NCBI RefSeq assembly: GCF_001469165.1
Contig: NZ_JABX01000018.1
Coordinates: 1 to 64,000 of the forward strand
Length of the DNA stretch: 64,000 nucleotides
Reading direction: 5' to 3'
Source of the DNA: Thiohalocapsa sp. ML1
Lineage (GTDB): Bacteria; Pseudomonadota; Gammaproteobacteria; Chromatiales; Chromatiaceae
Position 1 is the stretch's first letter. Each line of letters opens with the position of its first letter. The notes beneath the pieces are model-generated. The model was not told where the DNA came from. It saw nothing but the letters and a program-made list of their open reading frames with translations, and did no database searches. This document shows, piece after piece, positions 1 through 7,356 of this stretch. Made by a program: the position numbers and the translations under genes.

Positions 1-149
1 CACTTATGGGCGTGGCTCGGCAGATTCAGCGAATGCAGCGCGGTCAGGTGCCGGTCCGGGTGATCGGCGAACGCGTTCTTCAGCAGGTCGAACACCTTGA
101 GCTCCGCGCGGCTGTCCGTGCGGTAGGGGGTGGCGGGGAGCATGCGCAT
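1..149 (-). CDS. N-terminus of a NERD-domain protein (partial)
   Basis: This minus-strand reading frame runs off the left edge of the window, so only about 49 N-terminal residues are visible. The start is ATG at 149, or ATG at 143 two codons later. The visible protein contains TDSRAELKVFDLLKNAF and then LTALHSLNLPSHAHK. That pattern (an acidic S-x-x-E helix followed by a V/L-L-H-S-L strand) is how NERD nuclease-related domains begin, often at the front of UvrD-type helicases. The function is therefore inferred from a short match and could be wrong. It lies downstream of the defence-type genes on the same strand, which fits a defence island continuing to the left. Confidence 0.5.
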   Translation of the reverse strand, partial: MRMLPATPYRTDSRAELKVFDLLKNAFADHPDRHLTALHSLNLPSHAHK

Positions 150-199
150 CGAGCGGGACCGTATGACATCAAGGCTTTTGTCTGAGCCAAGGGTTCTGG

Positions 200-955
200 T
201 TAGGTGCGGCCGAACGATCTCACTGCCGCCAGGACGTCGTCATGAAACCGTCTTGCCTGCGAGCAGTTTTGGCAAACCCTCGACCATTCCGCGATGATTC
301 GGTCGGTATGCTTGGCGTACTCCTTGGAACTTTTTCGTCGAATTCGCAAATCCTTGCGCAACGGGTGCAGACGAGCCAACACGTCGGGATCACATTCCAC
401 GTCGCCTTGCAGCTTGATATTGGAATCGTCGGGCAGTGCCGCAGCGACCCAGGAATCGATGGCCTTGGACGGGATGCAGATCAGAGTGCGCGGGCCAATG
501 TCTGTCGGCAGTAGCCAACTACGCAGCACCGCGCGGAGCGCATCCGTCGCAGGCTGCACGGGTGGGCAGGGTGGCGGAAGCGAGTCGACACAGGGCAGCA
601 CTTCGAGCGTCGCCGCCTCCGCGGCAATCGCGTTGCTGCAATCGCAGTAGCGCTTCTCCGCAACATCGGCATCGAGATGCAAAACGACCAGGTGGAATCG
701 CCGAGCGGAAAGCAGCGGATGATCTTCCAGAAAGCCACCCGATTCCTGCCGATACTGTCGGCACCATTGGAACACGCCACACCAGCCTTTTTCTTCGCCC
801 CTGGTATGCTGAGCGGTCGGTGCAAGCTGCCCGGTAGGTACGGGTTTCAGTGGCAGGGGAAGGCAGTCTGCGCCCAGAATAGCTGTTAGCGCGGCCTTGA
901 TGACGACCTGATCGGACTCGCCCTCGGCGACCACCGCAACCGTCAGCTCAGACAT
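200..955 (-). CDS. TOPRIM-like nuclease partner of the adjacent AAA ATPase
   Basis: This 251-residue protein opens with a hydrophobic strand ending in VVAEGESDQ (Glu11), and later has VVLHLDADV with Asp95-x-Asp97. A glutamate after strand 1 and a D-x-D motif are the metal-binding signature of TOPRIM folds such as the DUF4276/OLD-associated proteins. The chosen start at 955 overlaps the end of the ATPase gene by 8 bases (ATGTCTGA). A start five codons earlier at 970 is also open. ATPase/TOPRIM pairs encoded in tandem act as antiphage modules in several families (RloAB-like, Gabija- and OLD-like). Assignment to one named system is not possible from sequence alone. The gene is visibly less GC-rich than the helicase operon next to it. 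Confidence 0.65.
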   Translation of the reverse strand: MSELTVAVVAEGESDQVVIKAALTAILGADCLPLPLKPVPTGQLAPTAQHTRGEEKGWCGVFQWCRQYRQESGGFLEDHPLLSARRFHLVVLHLDADVAEKRYCDCSNAIAAEAATLEVLPCVDSLPPPCPPVQPATDALRAVLRSWLLPTDIGPRTLICIPSKAIDSWVAAALPDDSNIKLQGDVECDPDVLARLHPLRKDLRIRRKSSKEYAKHTDRIIAEWSRVCQNCSQARRFHDDVLAAVRSFGRT

Positions 956-2156
956 TCGGCACCGCCCCAAGATTGCCCATCAGCCAGAGCCGCGACAACG
1001 GATACTGCCCATTCAGCGCGAGCAGCTCCGGGGTCGGCAGGATGCGGGTGAAGACACTGTGGCCCGCGCTGTTGCGATCCACCGCGAACAGGCGGATCTC
1101 GTCGTCGCCGAGGTCGAGCCCGTCAAGCACCGCGGGGTTGTGGGTGGTGAAGAGCACCTGCCGGTCTTGAGACTCGGTTTTGAGCCATATCACCAGGCGC
1201 TCCGTCAATCTCATTGCCAAGTGCGGGTTCAGGGCTTGATCGATATTGTCGATCGCGAGCAAGCGAGGCGCGCCCGAGTCGAGGCAGAGGATGGCCGCGA
1301 ATAGGACGTACAACGCGCCTTCGCTGGCGTCGTATCCCGTGAGTTGATTACGGTCGCCGGCCATGTAGCGGTCGGTGAAGTGCAGGACGCGCCCGGTCCT
1401 TGGCACGGAAGGTGACAGCAGGTGACGGGTGTAGGTGTCGGGTGCGACGAGCTCGGCCCAGTCGATCAATTCGAGAATGCTGTCGTACAGCGCCTCACCC
1501 GCATCGCGTTGCTCCGGCGTCGATTCCTCCGGGTCGAAATTCACCAGCTCCATCATCAAACCATTCATCGCATCGGCAAGTCCGCCACCGAACAGCCCGA
1601 CCGGCCGGCGTTGTTCCGGATCGGGATCAACGCCGCGCAGGATGCGGGTACTGGGGGAGAAGATCGCGTAGTCTTGCAGCCGCTCCAGCAGGTCACGCTC
1701 GGGCGAGTCGAATGGCAACTGCACCATCTGCGATTTGATGAAGCCGTTCCGTGAATCGAGCTGGTGCTCCGGCAAACGCGTGATGGACGGTCCAGCGGTG
1801 GTGGTCAGGGCCTCCGTGTCGTAACACCAGTCTCCGGCCCCATTGCCCGTTGTGCTTCCGAGAGAGACGCGGTAGCAGACCCCATGTTCATCTTCCGCGG
1901 ACAGGCTGATCGTCGGGCAAGCGGGCCCGTCCTTGAAGGAACTCTTGTACAAGGCGGGTACGCCCGGGCGCACGCCGCGCCGCTTCAGGTCGGCATCGCC
2001 CAGGCTGCCGTCAGCGGCCGCCCCGAGGATGCCGATTGCCTCCAGCAGGGCGGTCTTGCCAACGCCGTTGGCACCGATGAAGCAATTGACCCGCCCAAGC
2101 TCGATGCATTGCGAAAGCAGGGACTTGAAGCCTTCAATTTGAATGGTTTGGATCAT
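948..2156 (-). CDS. OLD/RloA-like AAA family ATPase
   Basis: This is a 402-residue soluble ATPase of the AAA_15/AAA_21 (SMC-like, OLD) type. Walker A is GANGVGKT at residues 28-35. An ABC-like signature (ASEGALYVLFA) precedes Walker B LLAIDNID at about 299-306, in which the usual catalytic Glu is Asn. A TTHNP switch histidine lies near 339. The start was set at ATG 2156 because the conserved beginning IQTIQIEGFKSL follows directly. A more upstream ATG at 2195 would add 13 residues with no homology-like character. The gene overlaps the TOPRIM-like gene by 8 bases, so the two are probably made together and act as an ATP-sensing sensor/nuclease pair. It starts inside the 3' end of the decayed nucleotidyltransferase gene. 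Confidence 0.75.
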   Translation of the reverse strand: MIQTIQIEGFKSLLSQCIELGRVNCFIGANGVGKTALLEAIGILGAAADGSLGDADLKRRGVRPGVPALYKSSFKDGPACPTISLSAEDEHGVCYRVSLGSTTGNGAGDWCYDTEALTTTAGPSITRLPEHQLDSRNGFIKSQMVQLPFDSPERDLLERLQDYAIFSPSTRILRGVDPDPEQRRPVGLFGGGLADAMNGLMMELVNFDPEESTPEQRDAGEALYDSILELIDWAELVAPDTYTRHLLSPSVPRTGRVLHFTDRYMAGDRNQLTGYDASEGALYVLFAAILCLDSGAPRLLAIDNIDQALNPHLAMRLTERLVIWLKTESQDRQVLFTTHNPAVLDGLDLGDDEIRLFAVDRNSAGHSVFTRILPTPELLALNGQYPLSRLWLMGNLGAVPNV

Positions 2157-2424
2157 CGTGTGCTCCATTGGAATGGGAAAGACACGGGGTCCCAAGCCAT
2201 CGTTCGCAACAGGTCGCGCAACGCTGCTTCGACTCCGTCAAGACATGGTCCGCGTCGCGGGAGAAGCGGTGCCCGGCGTGCAGCGCGGATGCGGTGTCGC
2301 CGACCAGCACTGCACCGGGCAGGATGGCCTGCAGATGCGCCGCGGCGGACAGGACCTGCTCCCAGTCAGGCAGCGGTGCGATGGGCGCGGGCATAGTGCA
2401 GCCAGAAGTGGTGACGTTGGGCAT
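2134..2424 (-). pseudogene. Truncated/frameshifted AbiEii-like nucleotidyltransferase
   Basis: The N-terminal 66 residues look like the start of a nucleotidyltransferase-fold protein of the AbiEii/DUF1814 type. They contain AVLVGDTASALHAGHRFSRD followed by ADHVL, matching the family's G-G/D-T-A-L-x-L-H-x-G-H-R-x-S-x-D-x-D core. After ADHVLTE the frame turns into cysteine-rich nonsense and ends at residue 96. Reading one frame over at about 2235 gives GVEAALRDLLRTMAWD and a stop that overlaps the ATPase start (ATGA). A single indel plus a deletion of the C-terminal part would explain this. Family members are usually at least twice as long. It overlaps the small gene upstream by 59 bases, which is longer than normal for an intact pair. 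Confidence 0.5.
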
Positions 2425-2593
2425 AGGGGTCGGCCGTGCGTGCCCGGCAGACCTGCTCCACCTTGTCGAGCAGCGCCGGGTCGGCCAGCACTGCTGCGCG
2501 CAGGGCGGCCCAGTCGTCCCAGCGTCCGCGCGCGATCACATCGTCGATCGCGGCCAGGGTCAGGCGCGCGTGATTCAGATGGCGGTGCTGCAT
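2366..2593 (-). CDS. Small conserved protein accompanying the nucleotidyltransferase
   Basis: This 75-residue soluble protein is Arg/Ala/His-rich, with LAAIDDVIARGRWDDWAAL near the N-terminus and DPYAQRHHFWLHYARAH at the C-terminus. In many genomes a short protein of this kind sits directly upstream of an AbiEii-like nucleotidyltransferase. That makes it a candidate antitoxin-like or accessory subunit; this role is inferred from gene position only. It begins 22 bases after the end of the DISARM-like operon and could be co-transcribed with it. The nucleotidyltransferase partner in this window looks broken, so this gene may be the surviving half of a decaying module. Confidence 0.55.
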   Translation of the reverse strand: MQHRHLNHARLTLAAIDDVIARGRWDDWAALRAAVLADPALLDKVEQVCRARTADPYAQRHHFWLHYARAHRTAA

Positions 2594-2615
2594 CGGTCGC
2601 TGTGATCAGGCGAGC

Positions 2616-4250
2616 TCATGCCGAGGGTCTATCGTGCGCCGAGGCCGGCAATCCTGTCATCTTGCCCCGCGACGTCAGCATCTCACGCAGTTGCGCATCC
2701 AGCCGCGCCGGCACCGCGGCATCGGCCAGCCGGGCGAGCAGGGCGGCCTGATCGACCTCGCTGACGACGGCCTTGACGTCGCCGGCGAGCAGCAGGTGGG
2801 CACCGCGGCCATCGACACTGAGGCGATACTCGCCCTTGCCCAGACTGATGCGGGTGGTGATCAGCTCGGCCGCCCAGCCCATGCCGCGGGTGAGCAGCAG
2901 CGCCGCTTCGCCGCGCGCCTTAGGTGGGGCGATCTCCAGCAGCGCCCGCAGCGGCAGCACCGGCGGCGGTGCCGGGCCGAGGTCGAGGCCGGCGCGCTGT
3001 TGCTGCTGAGCCAACGCGGCCATGCGGTACTGCACCGCCGGGGCGAGCCCGGCGATCGCGTGCAGGCCTGCCGGCAGTGACATCCAGCCCCAACGGGCGG
3101 CGAAGAGCGCGCCGGCGACCACCTGATCCTGATCGCTGAGCGCCGGGTGGCGGAACGCGAGCAGTTCCTCACAGCGCTCGCGCAGGAAGAACAGCAAGAG
3201 CCCGCGGGAAAACGGACGCTGGTGGCGCTGCATGAGCTCCGACACCGTCGCATCGCCGAGCTCGACACTGCCGCGCAGGTCCGCGGCGAGCCGGGTCAGC
3301 GCCTCGCGCCACTTCCGCTCGGCGAGCTGGGCGGCCTCCTCGGCCAGCACCTCAAGCACGACCTGACGCGGGTCCGGCGGGCAGGGATCGGCGTTGTCGG
3401 CAGCCCCCACCAGCGCGGTCAACAGCCGTTGCAGCAGTTGGCCCTGGGCGCCGTCGGCCTCGTCGTCCGGTGCTCCCAGTGCCCAGCGCAGCAGCACACG
3501 GATGGTCGCATCATCGGTGTCGACAGGGGCGGCTTGGGGCAGTGCCCAAAGCGCCCGCCCGGCCGCCGCGGTGGCCGGGCCGGCGTTGCCGAGGCCGTGC
3601 AGCAGCGCAAGCGCCGCGCCGACCGCGGCGACATGCCGGGGCGACGGGTCCGGACCCGCAAGCTCCGGGGGCGTCGGCGGCCAGGGCAGCAGCGCATCGC
3701 CGTCGAACAGGCGCGGCTTGACCTGCTGCTTGACGCCCGCCAACGGCACGTTGGCATAGCCGGCGGCCTCGTCCCGGGTGGCGTCCCGGCCCGCGGCCGA
3801 GGCGAACAGCACCGATGTGATCCAGTGCGCCGGCAGCGGCGCCGGTATCAGCAGCGCCGCCTCATCGCCGATCAGTCCGTCGGGGAAGCTGCGTTGCTGG
3901 ATCGCACCGTCCGCCGTCATCGCCTGCACCGGCCCGCGCAGCGCGGACAGGTCCACCACGGCGAGCACCGCGCGCAGGGGCGGCCCCTCGGCCACGGCCT
4001 CGGCCAGCGCCGCGGACGGCACGCGCCCGGCAAACAGCGGGATCACCCCCGGAATGGCGCCGAGGGGGTCGCGGTAGTATTTCGGGCCGAACCCGCGGGG
4101 CCCGGTGATCAGGCCCGCAGCCAGCAGATACATCAGGTTCAGTTGATTCGTCGCCAGATACCAGATGGACGGCGCGGAGGCAGCGGCTGGCGCCGCCGCC
4201 GCGTCGGTGACCGGGGTGGCCGCGCCAGAAACGAGGGCTTGTGGGGTCAT
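2616..4250 (-). CDS. Uncharacterised 544-residue protein, last gene of the DISARM-like operon
   Basis: I do not recognise this family. The protein is Ala/Leu-rich and probably mostly helical, with no convincing signal peptide. After a low-complexity Ala/Pro start it has a well-formed block IWYLATNQLNLMYLLAAGL followed by GPKYYRDPLGAIPGVIPLF (residues about 28-70). Further on there are IWYLATN-type hydrophobic strands and a long helical middle. No nuclease, helicase or methyltransferase motif is visible, and it is not the phospholipase-D-like DrmC expected in classical DISARM. Its ATG overlaps the stop of the UvrD-type helicase gene by four bases (ATGA), so it is almost certainly translated with the helicase set. 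A role as adaptor or effector of that system is inference from the operon alone. Confidence 0.75.
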   Translation of the reverse strand: MTPQALVSGAATPVTDAAAAPAAASAPSIWYLATNQLNLMYLLAAGLITGPRGFGPKYYRDPLGAIPGVIPLFAGRVPSAALAEAVAEGPPLRAVLAVVDLSALRGPVQAMTADGAIQQRSFPDGLIGDEAALLIPAPLPAHWITSVLFASAAGRDATRDEAAGYANVPLAGVKQQVKPRLFDGDALLPWPPTPPELAGPDPSPRHVAAVGAALALLHGLGNAGPATAAAGRALWALPQAAPVDTDDATIRVLLRWALGAPDDEADGAQGQLLQRLLTALVGAADNADPCPPDPRQVVLEVLAEEAAQLAERKWREALTRLAADLRGSVELGDATVSELMQRHQRPFSRGLLLFFLRERCEELLAFRHPALSDQDQVVAGALFAARWGWMSLPAGLHAIAGLAPAVQYRMAALAQQQQRAGLDLGPAPPPVLPLRALLEIAPPKARGEAALLLTRGMGWAAELITTRISLGKGEYRLSVDGRGAHLLLAGDVKAVVSEVDQAALLARLADAAVPARLDAQLREMLTSRGKMTGLPASAHDRPSA

Positions 4251-5449
4251 GTGGGCTGACAGCTTCGTCGATCGAGGAGACTGGGGTCGGCCAGCGGCAG
4301 GATCGCGTCGGCGGGACAGGGATGTCCGGCCCGCCGCAATAGCACCACATGCTCGCGGGCGCGGGAGATCATCACGTAGAACCGGCGCTGCAGATCCTCG
4401 CGTTGGTCGCGTGACTCAGTATCGAAACGATATCCATCGATGTCGGCCAGAAACACGGTGTCGAACTCGAGCCCCTTCGCCGACTGGGCATTGATGACGA
4501 AGATGCCACCCTCGCCGAAGCGATGGTCGTCGTCCTCATCCCCGCTGGCGTAGGTGACGATGCGCGGGCGGCCATGGTCGAGTGCCTGGATCACCGGATG
4601 TTGGCCCAGGGCTTTGAGCCAGCACTGCCGGGCCGCGTTATCCGGGGTGATGATGCCGTACAGCCTGGCCGGATCGCGGTCGGCGGCCTTCAGAATACGC
4701 CGGATCAGCCCGTCGAAGTCCCAGGCGGAGCCGGGGCCGTAGTCGATCAGCAGCGGCTCGCGGGTGCAGCGGCGCTCCAGCGGCAACCTCAGGCGGGAGC
4801 TGGCCGGATCCTCGATGCAGAAGGCCTGCGCCAACCGGGCGATGCGGTCGCAGTTGCGATAGTTCTCGGTCAGCTCGATGCGGGCATCCGGGTGGATGGG
4901 GAGCTCCGTGGCGATCTCGTGGAGGCTGCTGTGCTCTTCTGTGATGCGCTGGTTCTGGTCGGCGACCACGTAGACATGCTTGAAATCGAGCTCTATGAGA
5001 GCCCGGTAGAACTCGGGCGGCATGTCCTGGCCCTCGTCGATGACGACGAACGGGGTCAGCGGCGTGGGGACATCATGCGCCCCGACGATGGCATCTAGGA
5101 TCTCTGCCCAGTCCAGCGTGAATGCTTGCCCGTCGATGACCGGGCAGGGCTGGCCGAGGGCGCGTTTGTACATGCCTTTGAACCAGGTCTTCCATGGATG
5201 GGCATTGATGGCATTTCCGACCAGTTCCCGGCTCGCCTCCAGCAGCAGCCGGTTGTAGACCAGAAACACGTATTCCTGGGCGCCCTTGGGCCGGTGATGG
5301 GCGCGGGTACGCAGCAGGGCAATGATGGACTTGCCGGTACCGGGTCCGCCGACGATCAGGTAGCTGCCCTCTCGCGGCAGCAGGCGCGCCCGCTCCTGAT
5401 CCTTGCTCAAGTCCTGAATATCCGGCAGCCGGAAGCGACGGGCGGTCAT
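4247..5449 (-). CDS. UvrD/Rep-like superfamily 1 helicase of the DISARM-like operon
   Basis: This 400-residue protein has the main SF1 motifs. Walker A GGPGTGKS is at residues 34-41 and Walker B VVIDEGQDMP near 138. An ADQNQRI sensor and LTENYRN (motif III/IV region) follow, then SAKGLEFDTVFLADI (motif V) and FYVMISRAREHV (motif VI). It is much shorter than UvrD or Rep (about 700 residues), lacking the large 1B/2B subdomains, so it resembles the compact DUF2075-like ATPases. The start was placed at ATG 5449, because the conserved part begins there and an upstream extension would run through the drmB-like stop region. It starts 8 bases after the drmB-like gene and overlaps the next gene by 4. 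A UvrD-type enzyme is not one of the core DISARM proteins. Confidence 0.85.
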   Translation of the reverse strand: MTARRFRLPDIQDLSKDQERARLLPREGSYLIVGGPGTGKSIIALLRTRAHHRPKGAQEYVFLVYNRLLLEASRELVGNAINAHPWKTWFKGMYKRALGQPCPVIDGQAFTLDWAEILDAIVGAHDVPTPLTPFVVIDEGQDMPPEFYRALIELDFKHVYVVADQNQRITEEHSSLHEIATELPIHPDARIELTENYRNCDRIARLAQAFCIEDPASSRLRLPLERRCTREPLLIDYGPGSAWDFDGLIRRILKAADRDPARLYGIITPDNAARQCWLKALGQHPVIQALDHGRPRIVTYASGDEDDDHRFGEGGIFVINAQSAKGLEFDTVFLADIDGYRFDTESRDQREDLQRRFYVMISRAREHVVLLRRAGHPCPADAILPLADPSLLDRRSCQPT

Positions 5450-5457
5450 GGCAGCGA

Positions 5458-7356
5458 TCAATCCTGCGGCCGCGGTGCATGATCGGTTGGCAGTGCAAAG
5501 TCCAACAGCGACGCGATGCCGCCGGCCAGATCGCCGGCCACGAAGACGCGATCGAGCAGCAGATTGCCAAAGGTGCAGCTTGGCTCCGGCACCAGCGCGC
5601 AGGCGTGGCAGGCGGCCAGGTTCAGCAGGCCCGGCCCCTGGCCCTCGTGCTCGGTGCAAACCGGGTCCAGCGAGCACCAGTCGGCGTGGTCAAAGACGTC
5701 GCAGAGCAGCCGCAGAAACCGCTTCGGCTCCGCCAACTCGGCGAGCCCGCCGAGGGAGCCCACAACGTCCGGCACCGCCACGTAGACCAGGATGCCGGCC
5801 ATCGGCTCGCCACCCCCGGCGCAATAGATGCGCTCGCGGATCGACGCGGCGGGATAGCCGGCCTCGGCCTCCAACCGGCGGATCAGCAGGTGCGCCAGGG
5901 TGTGCAACAGCAGGAAGCGGGGCGTCAGCGGCAGCGGCGGCGGCAGCGGGAAGGAGATGCGGGTCTGCTCCCAGCGCGCCTGCAGCCGGGCCATGCGCTG
6001 CTTGAGCCCGTCCTGCGCGGCCCAGCGCGCGAGCAACGGCTCCGCCAGCGTAAAGAAGATGCCCTCGCCGTAGAGCTCCACTGCCGGCAGCCAGTCGCAG
6101 GAGCCGTCCAGGTCCGGCGGCACCAGGCGGGCGCGGGGCTCGTCGCTGGGCTTCCCGGCCGGCAGGGTCGGGCTCTGGCGGTCGTCGAAGTATTGGGTAA
6201 TGCGAGTGAAGCCGCGGAAGACCCGCACCTCCCGCAGCCGGGTCACCGCCACCAATCGGTCCACCGCCGCGAGCACCCGCGCCGGGCGCCCGACCGGGTC
6301 CGCCGTCAGCGCACGCCAGCCGTCGGTATGGTGGCGGGTCACGAAGTCCTCGCCGTCGGTGATGTCCGGGATCGGCTCGCCGAGGGCCTGGTACTCCTTC
6401 TCCAACAGCCCGCCAGGCGTGACCGCTTCGCCATAGTCCGGCCAGCCGTTCTGTATTTCCTGCCAGGCCTGCGCGACCTCGGCCGGCGTGCTGTGCCAGC
6501 GGTCGGCCAAGCGACGCAGGGTCGCTTGGCTGCTCAATTCATTACGGCAGCGTTCCAGGTCGCGGCGGTCGGCCGGCGAGCAGTAGAGCCGGTCCAGCGC
6601 GCCACCACGCGCGACCCGCGACTCCGGCGGGATGATCAGTCCCCCAATGACCCGCGGCAGGTACAGCCGTGGATCGCTGACCTCCAGGATGCGCCAGGGC
6701 TGGGGGCTGTCTGGCGCACGCTCGGCCGGGCCGCGTACCCGGGGTTGGCGGCGCGGCTCGCGCCCCGGCAACTGACCCCGCGGGTTGAAGGGTGCCTGCG
6801 CCCGGCAACGGTCGCAGCGCAGCCGCCAGCGCAGGCCGTCGGCCGGGTCACGCCGCAGGTGCAGATAGGGATGTTGTCGGTCCAACCGGCAGTCCGCGCC
6901 AGGTCCGTGCGCCAGAAAGTGCCAGGGCACCTCGGCCAGGCCGCCCTCCGGGTGGGCGATGACCCAATCGACCTGTTGCAGCCGACCGCGCGCCCCGCAG
7001 CCACACCGCGGCGGGCCGGCGTTGTCCGCCTGTCCGCGCCAGGGCAGCCAGTGCAGCAGCCCGCAGCGCGGGCAGCGCGCCCAGCCGGGAAAGGGCAGGG
7101 CCGGCAGGCAGGGGCCGTCGGCGACGCCGGGCTTGACCTCGTGGGACTTCGGCGGCTGGCGCAGCGTCTGATCGACGCCCAGCGTCTGCCGCAGCAGGTG
7201 CACATAGCGCAGTTCCTCGCCGGCTGGCTCGCCCCTGGCGTTGGTCCAGTGGCGGATGTCCTCGATCACGTAGAGCCAATGGTCGGTGCGCATCAGCGCG
7301 CCGACGCCGCTCCAGCCGATCAGGTGGGACCAGCGGGTGGGGATCAGCCGTTTCAC
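5458..7356 (-). CDS. DrmB-like DUF1998 zinc protein
   Basis: This 632-residue protein matches the DrmB/DUF1998 pattern. There is an N-terminal zinc-ribbon stretch (CPRCGLLHW then CGCGARG, and later CDRCRA). The C-terminal DUF1998 core has CAGGGEPMAGILVYVAVPD, GSLGGL, WCSLDPVC and the diagnostic LNLAACHACALVPEPSC. In DISARM, DrmB forms a complex with the helicase DrmA and contributes to recognising incoming DNA. The start is GTG at 7356, overlapping the drmA-like stop by four bases (GTGA), which indicates translational coupling and a stoichiometric complex. Length is in the usual DrmB range. The family assignment is strong; calling the whole locus canonical DISARM is not, because DrmC and a methyltransferase are missing. 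Confidence 0.85.
   Translation of the reverse strand: MKRLIPTRWSHLIGWSGVGALMRTDHWLYVIEDIRHWTNARGEPAGEELRYVHLLRQTLGVDQTLRQPPKSHEVKPGVADGPCLPALPFPGWARCPRCGLLHWLPWRGQADNAGPPRCGCGARGRLQQVDWVIAHPEGGLAEVPWHFLAHGPGADCRLDRQHPYLHLRRDPADGLRWRLRCDRCRAQAPFNPRGQLPGREPRRQPRVRGPAERAPDSPQPWRILEVSDPRLYLPRVIGGLIIPPESRVARGGALDRLYCSPADRRDLERCRNELSSQATLRRLADRWHSTPAEVAQAWQEIQNGWPDYGEAVTPGGLLEKEYQALGEPIPDITDGEDFVTRHHTDGWRALTADPVGRPARVLAAVDRLVAVTRLREVRVFRGFTRITQYFDDRQSPTLPAGKPSDEPRARLVPPDLDGSCDWLPAVELYGEGIFFTLAEPLLARWAAQDGLKQRMARLQARWEQTRISFPLPPPLPLTPRFLLLHTLAHLLIRRLEAEAGYPAASIRERIYCAGGGEPMAGILVYVAVPDVVGSLGGLAELAEPKRFLRLLCDVFDHADWCSLDPVCTEHEGQGPGLLNLAACHACALVPEPSCTFGNLLLDRVFVAGDLAGGIASLLDFALPTDHAPRPQD

Noticed and set aside
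4247-5677. Longer version of the SF1 helicase starting at 5677
   Set aside because: The extra 76 residues are Arg/Gly-rich, overlap the drmB-like C-terminus and contain no helicase features; ATG 5449 fits.
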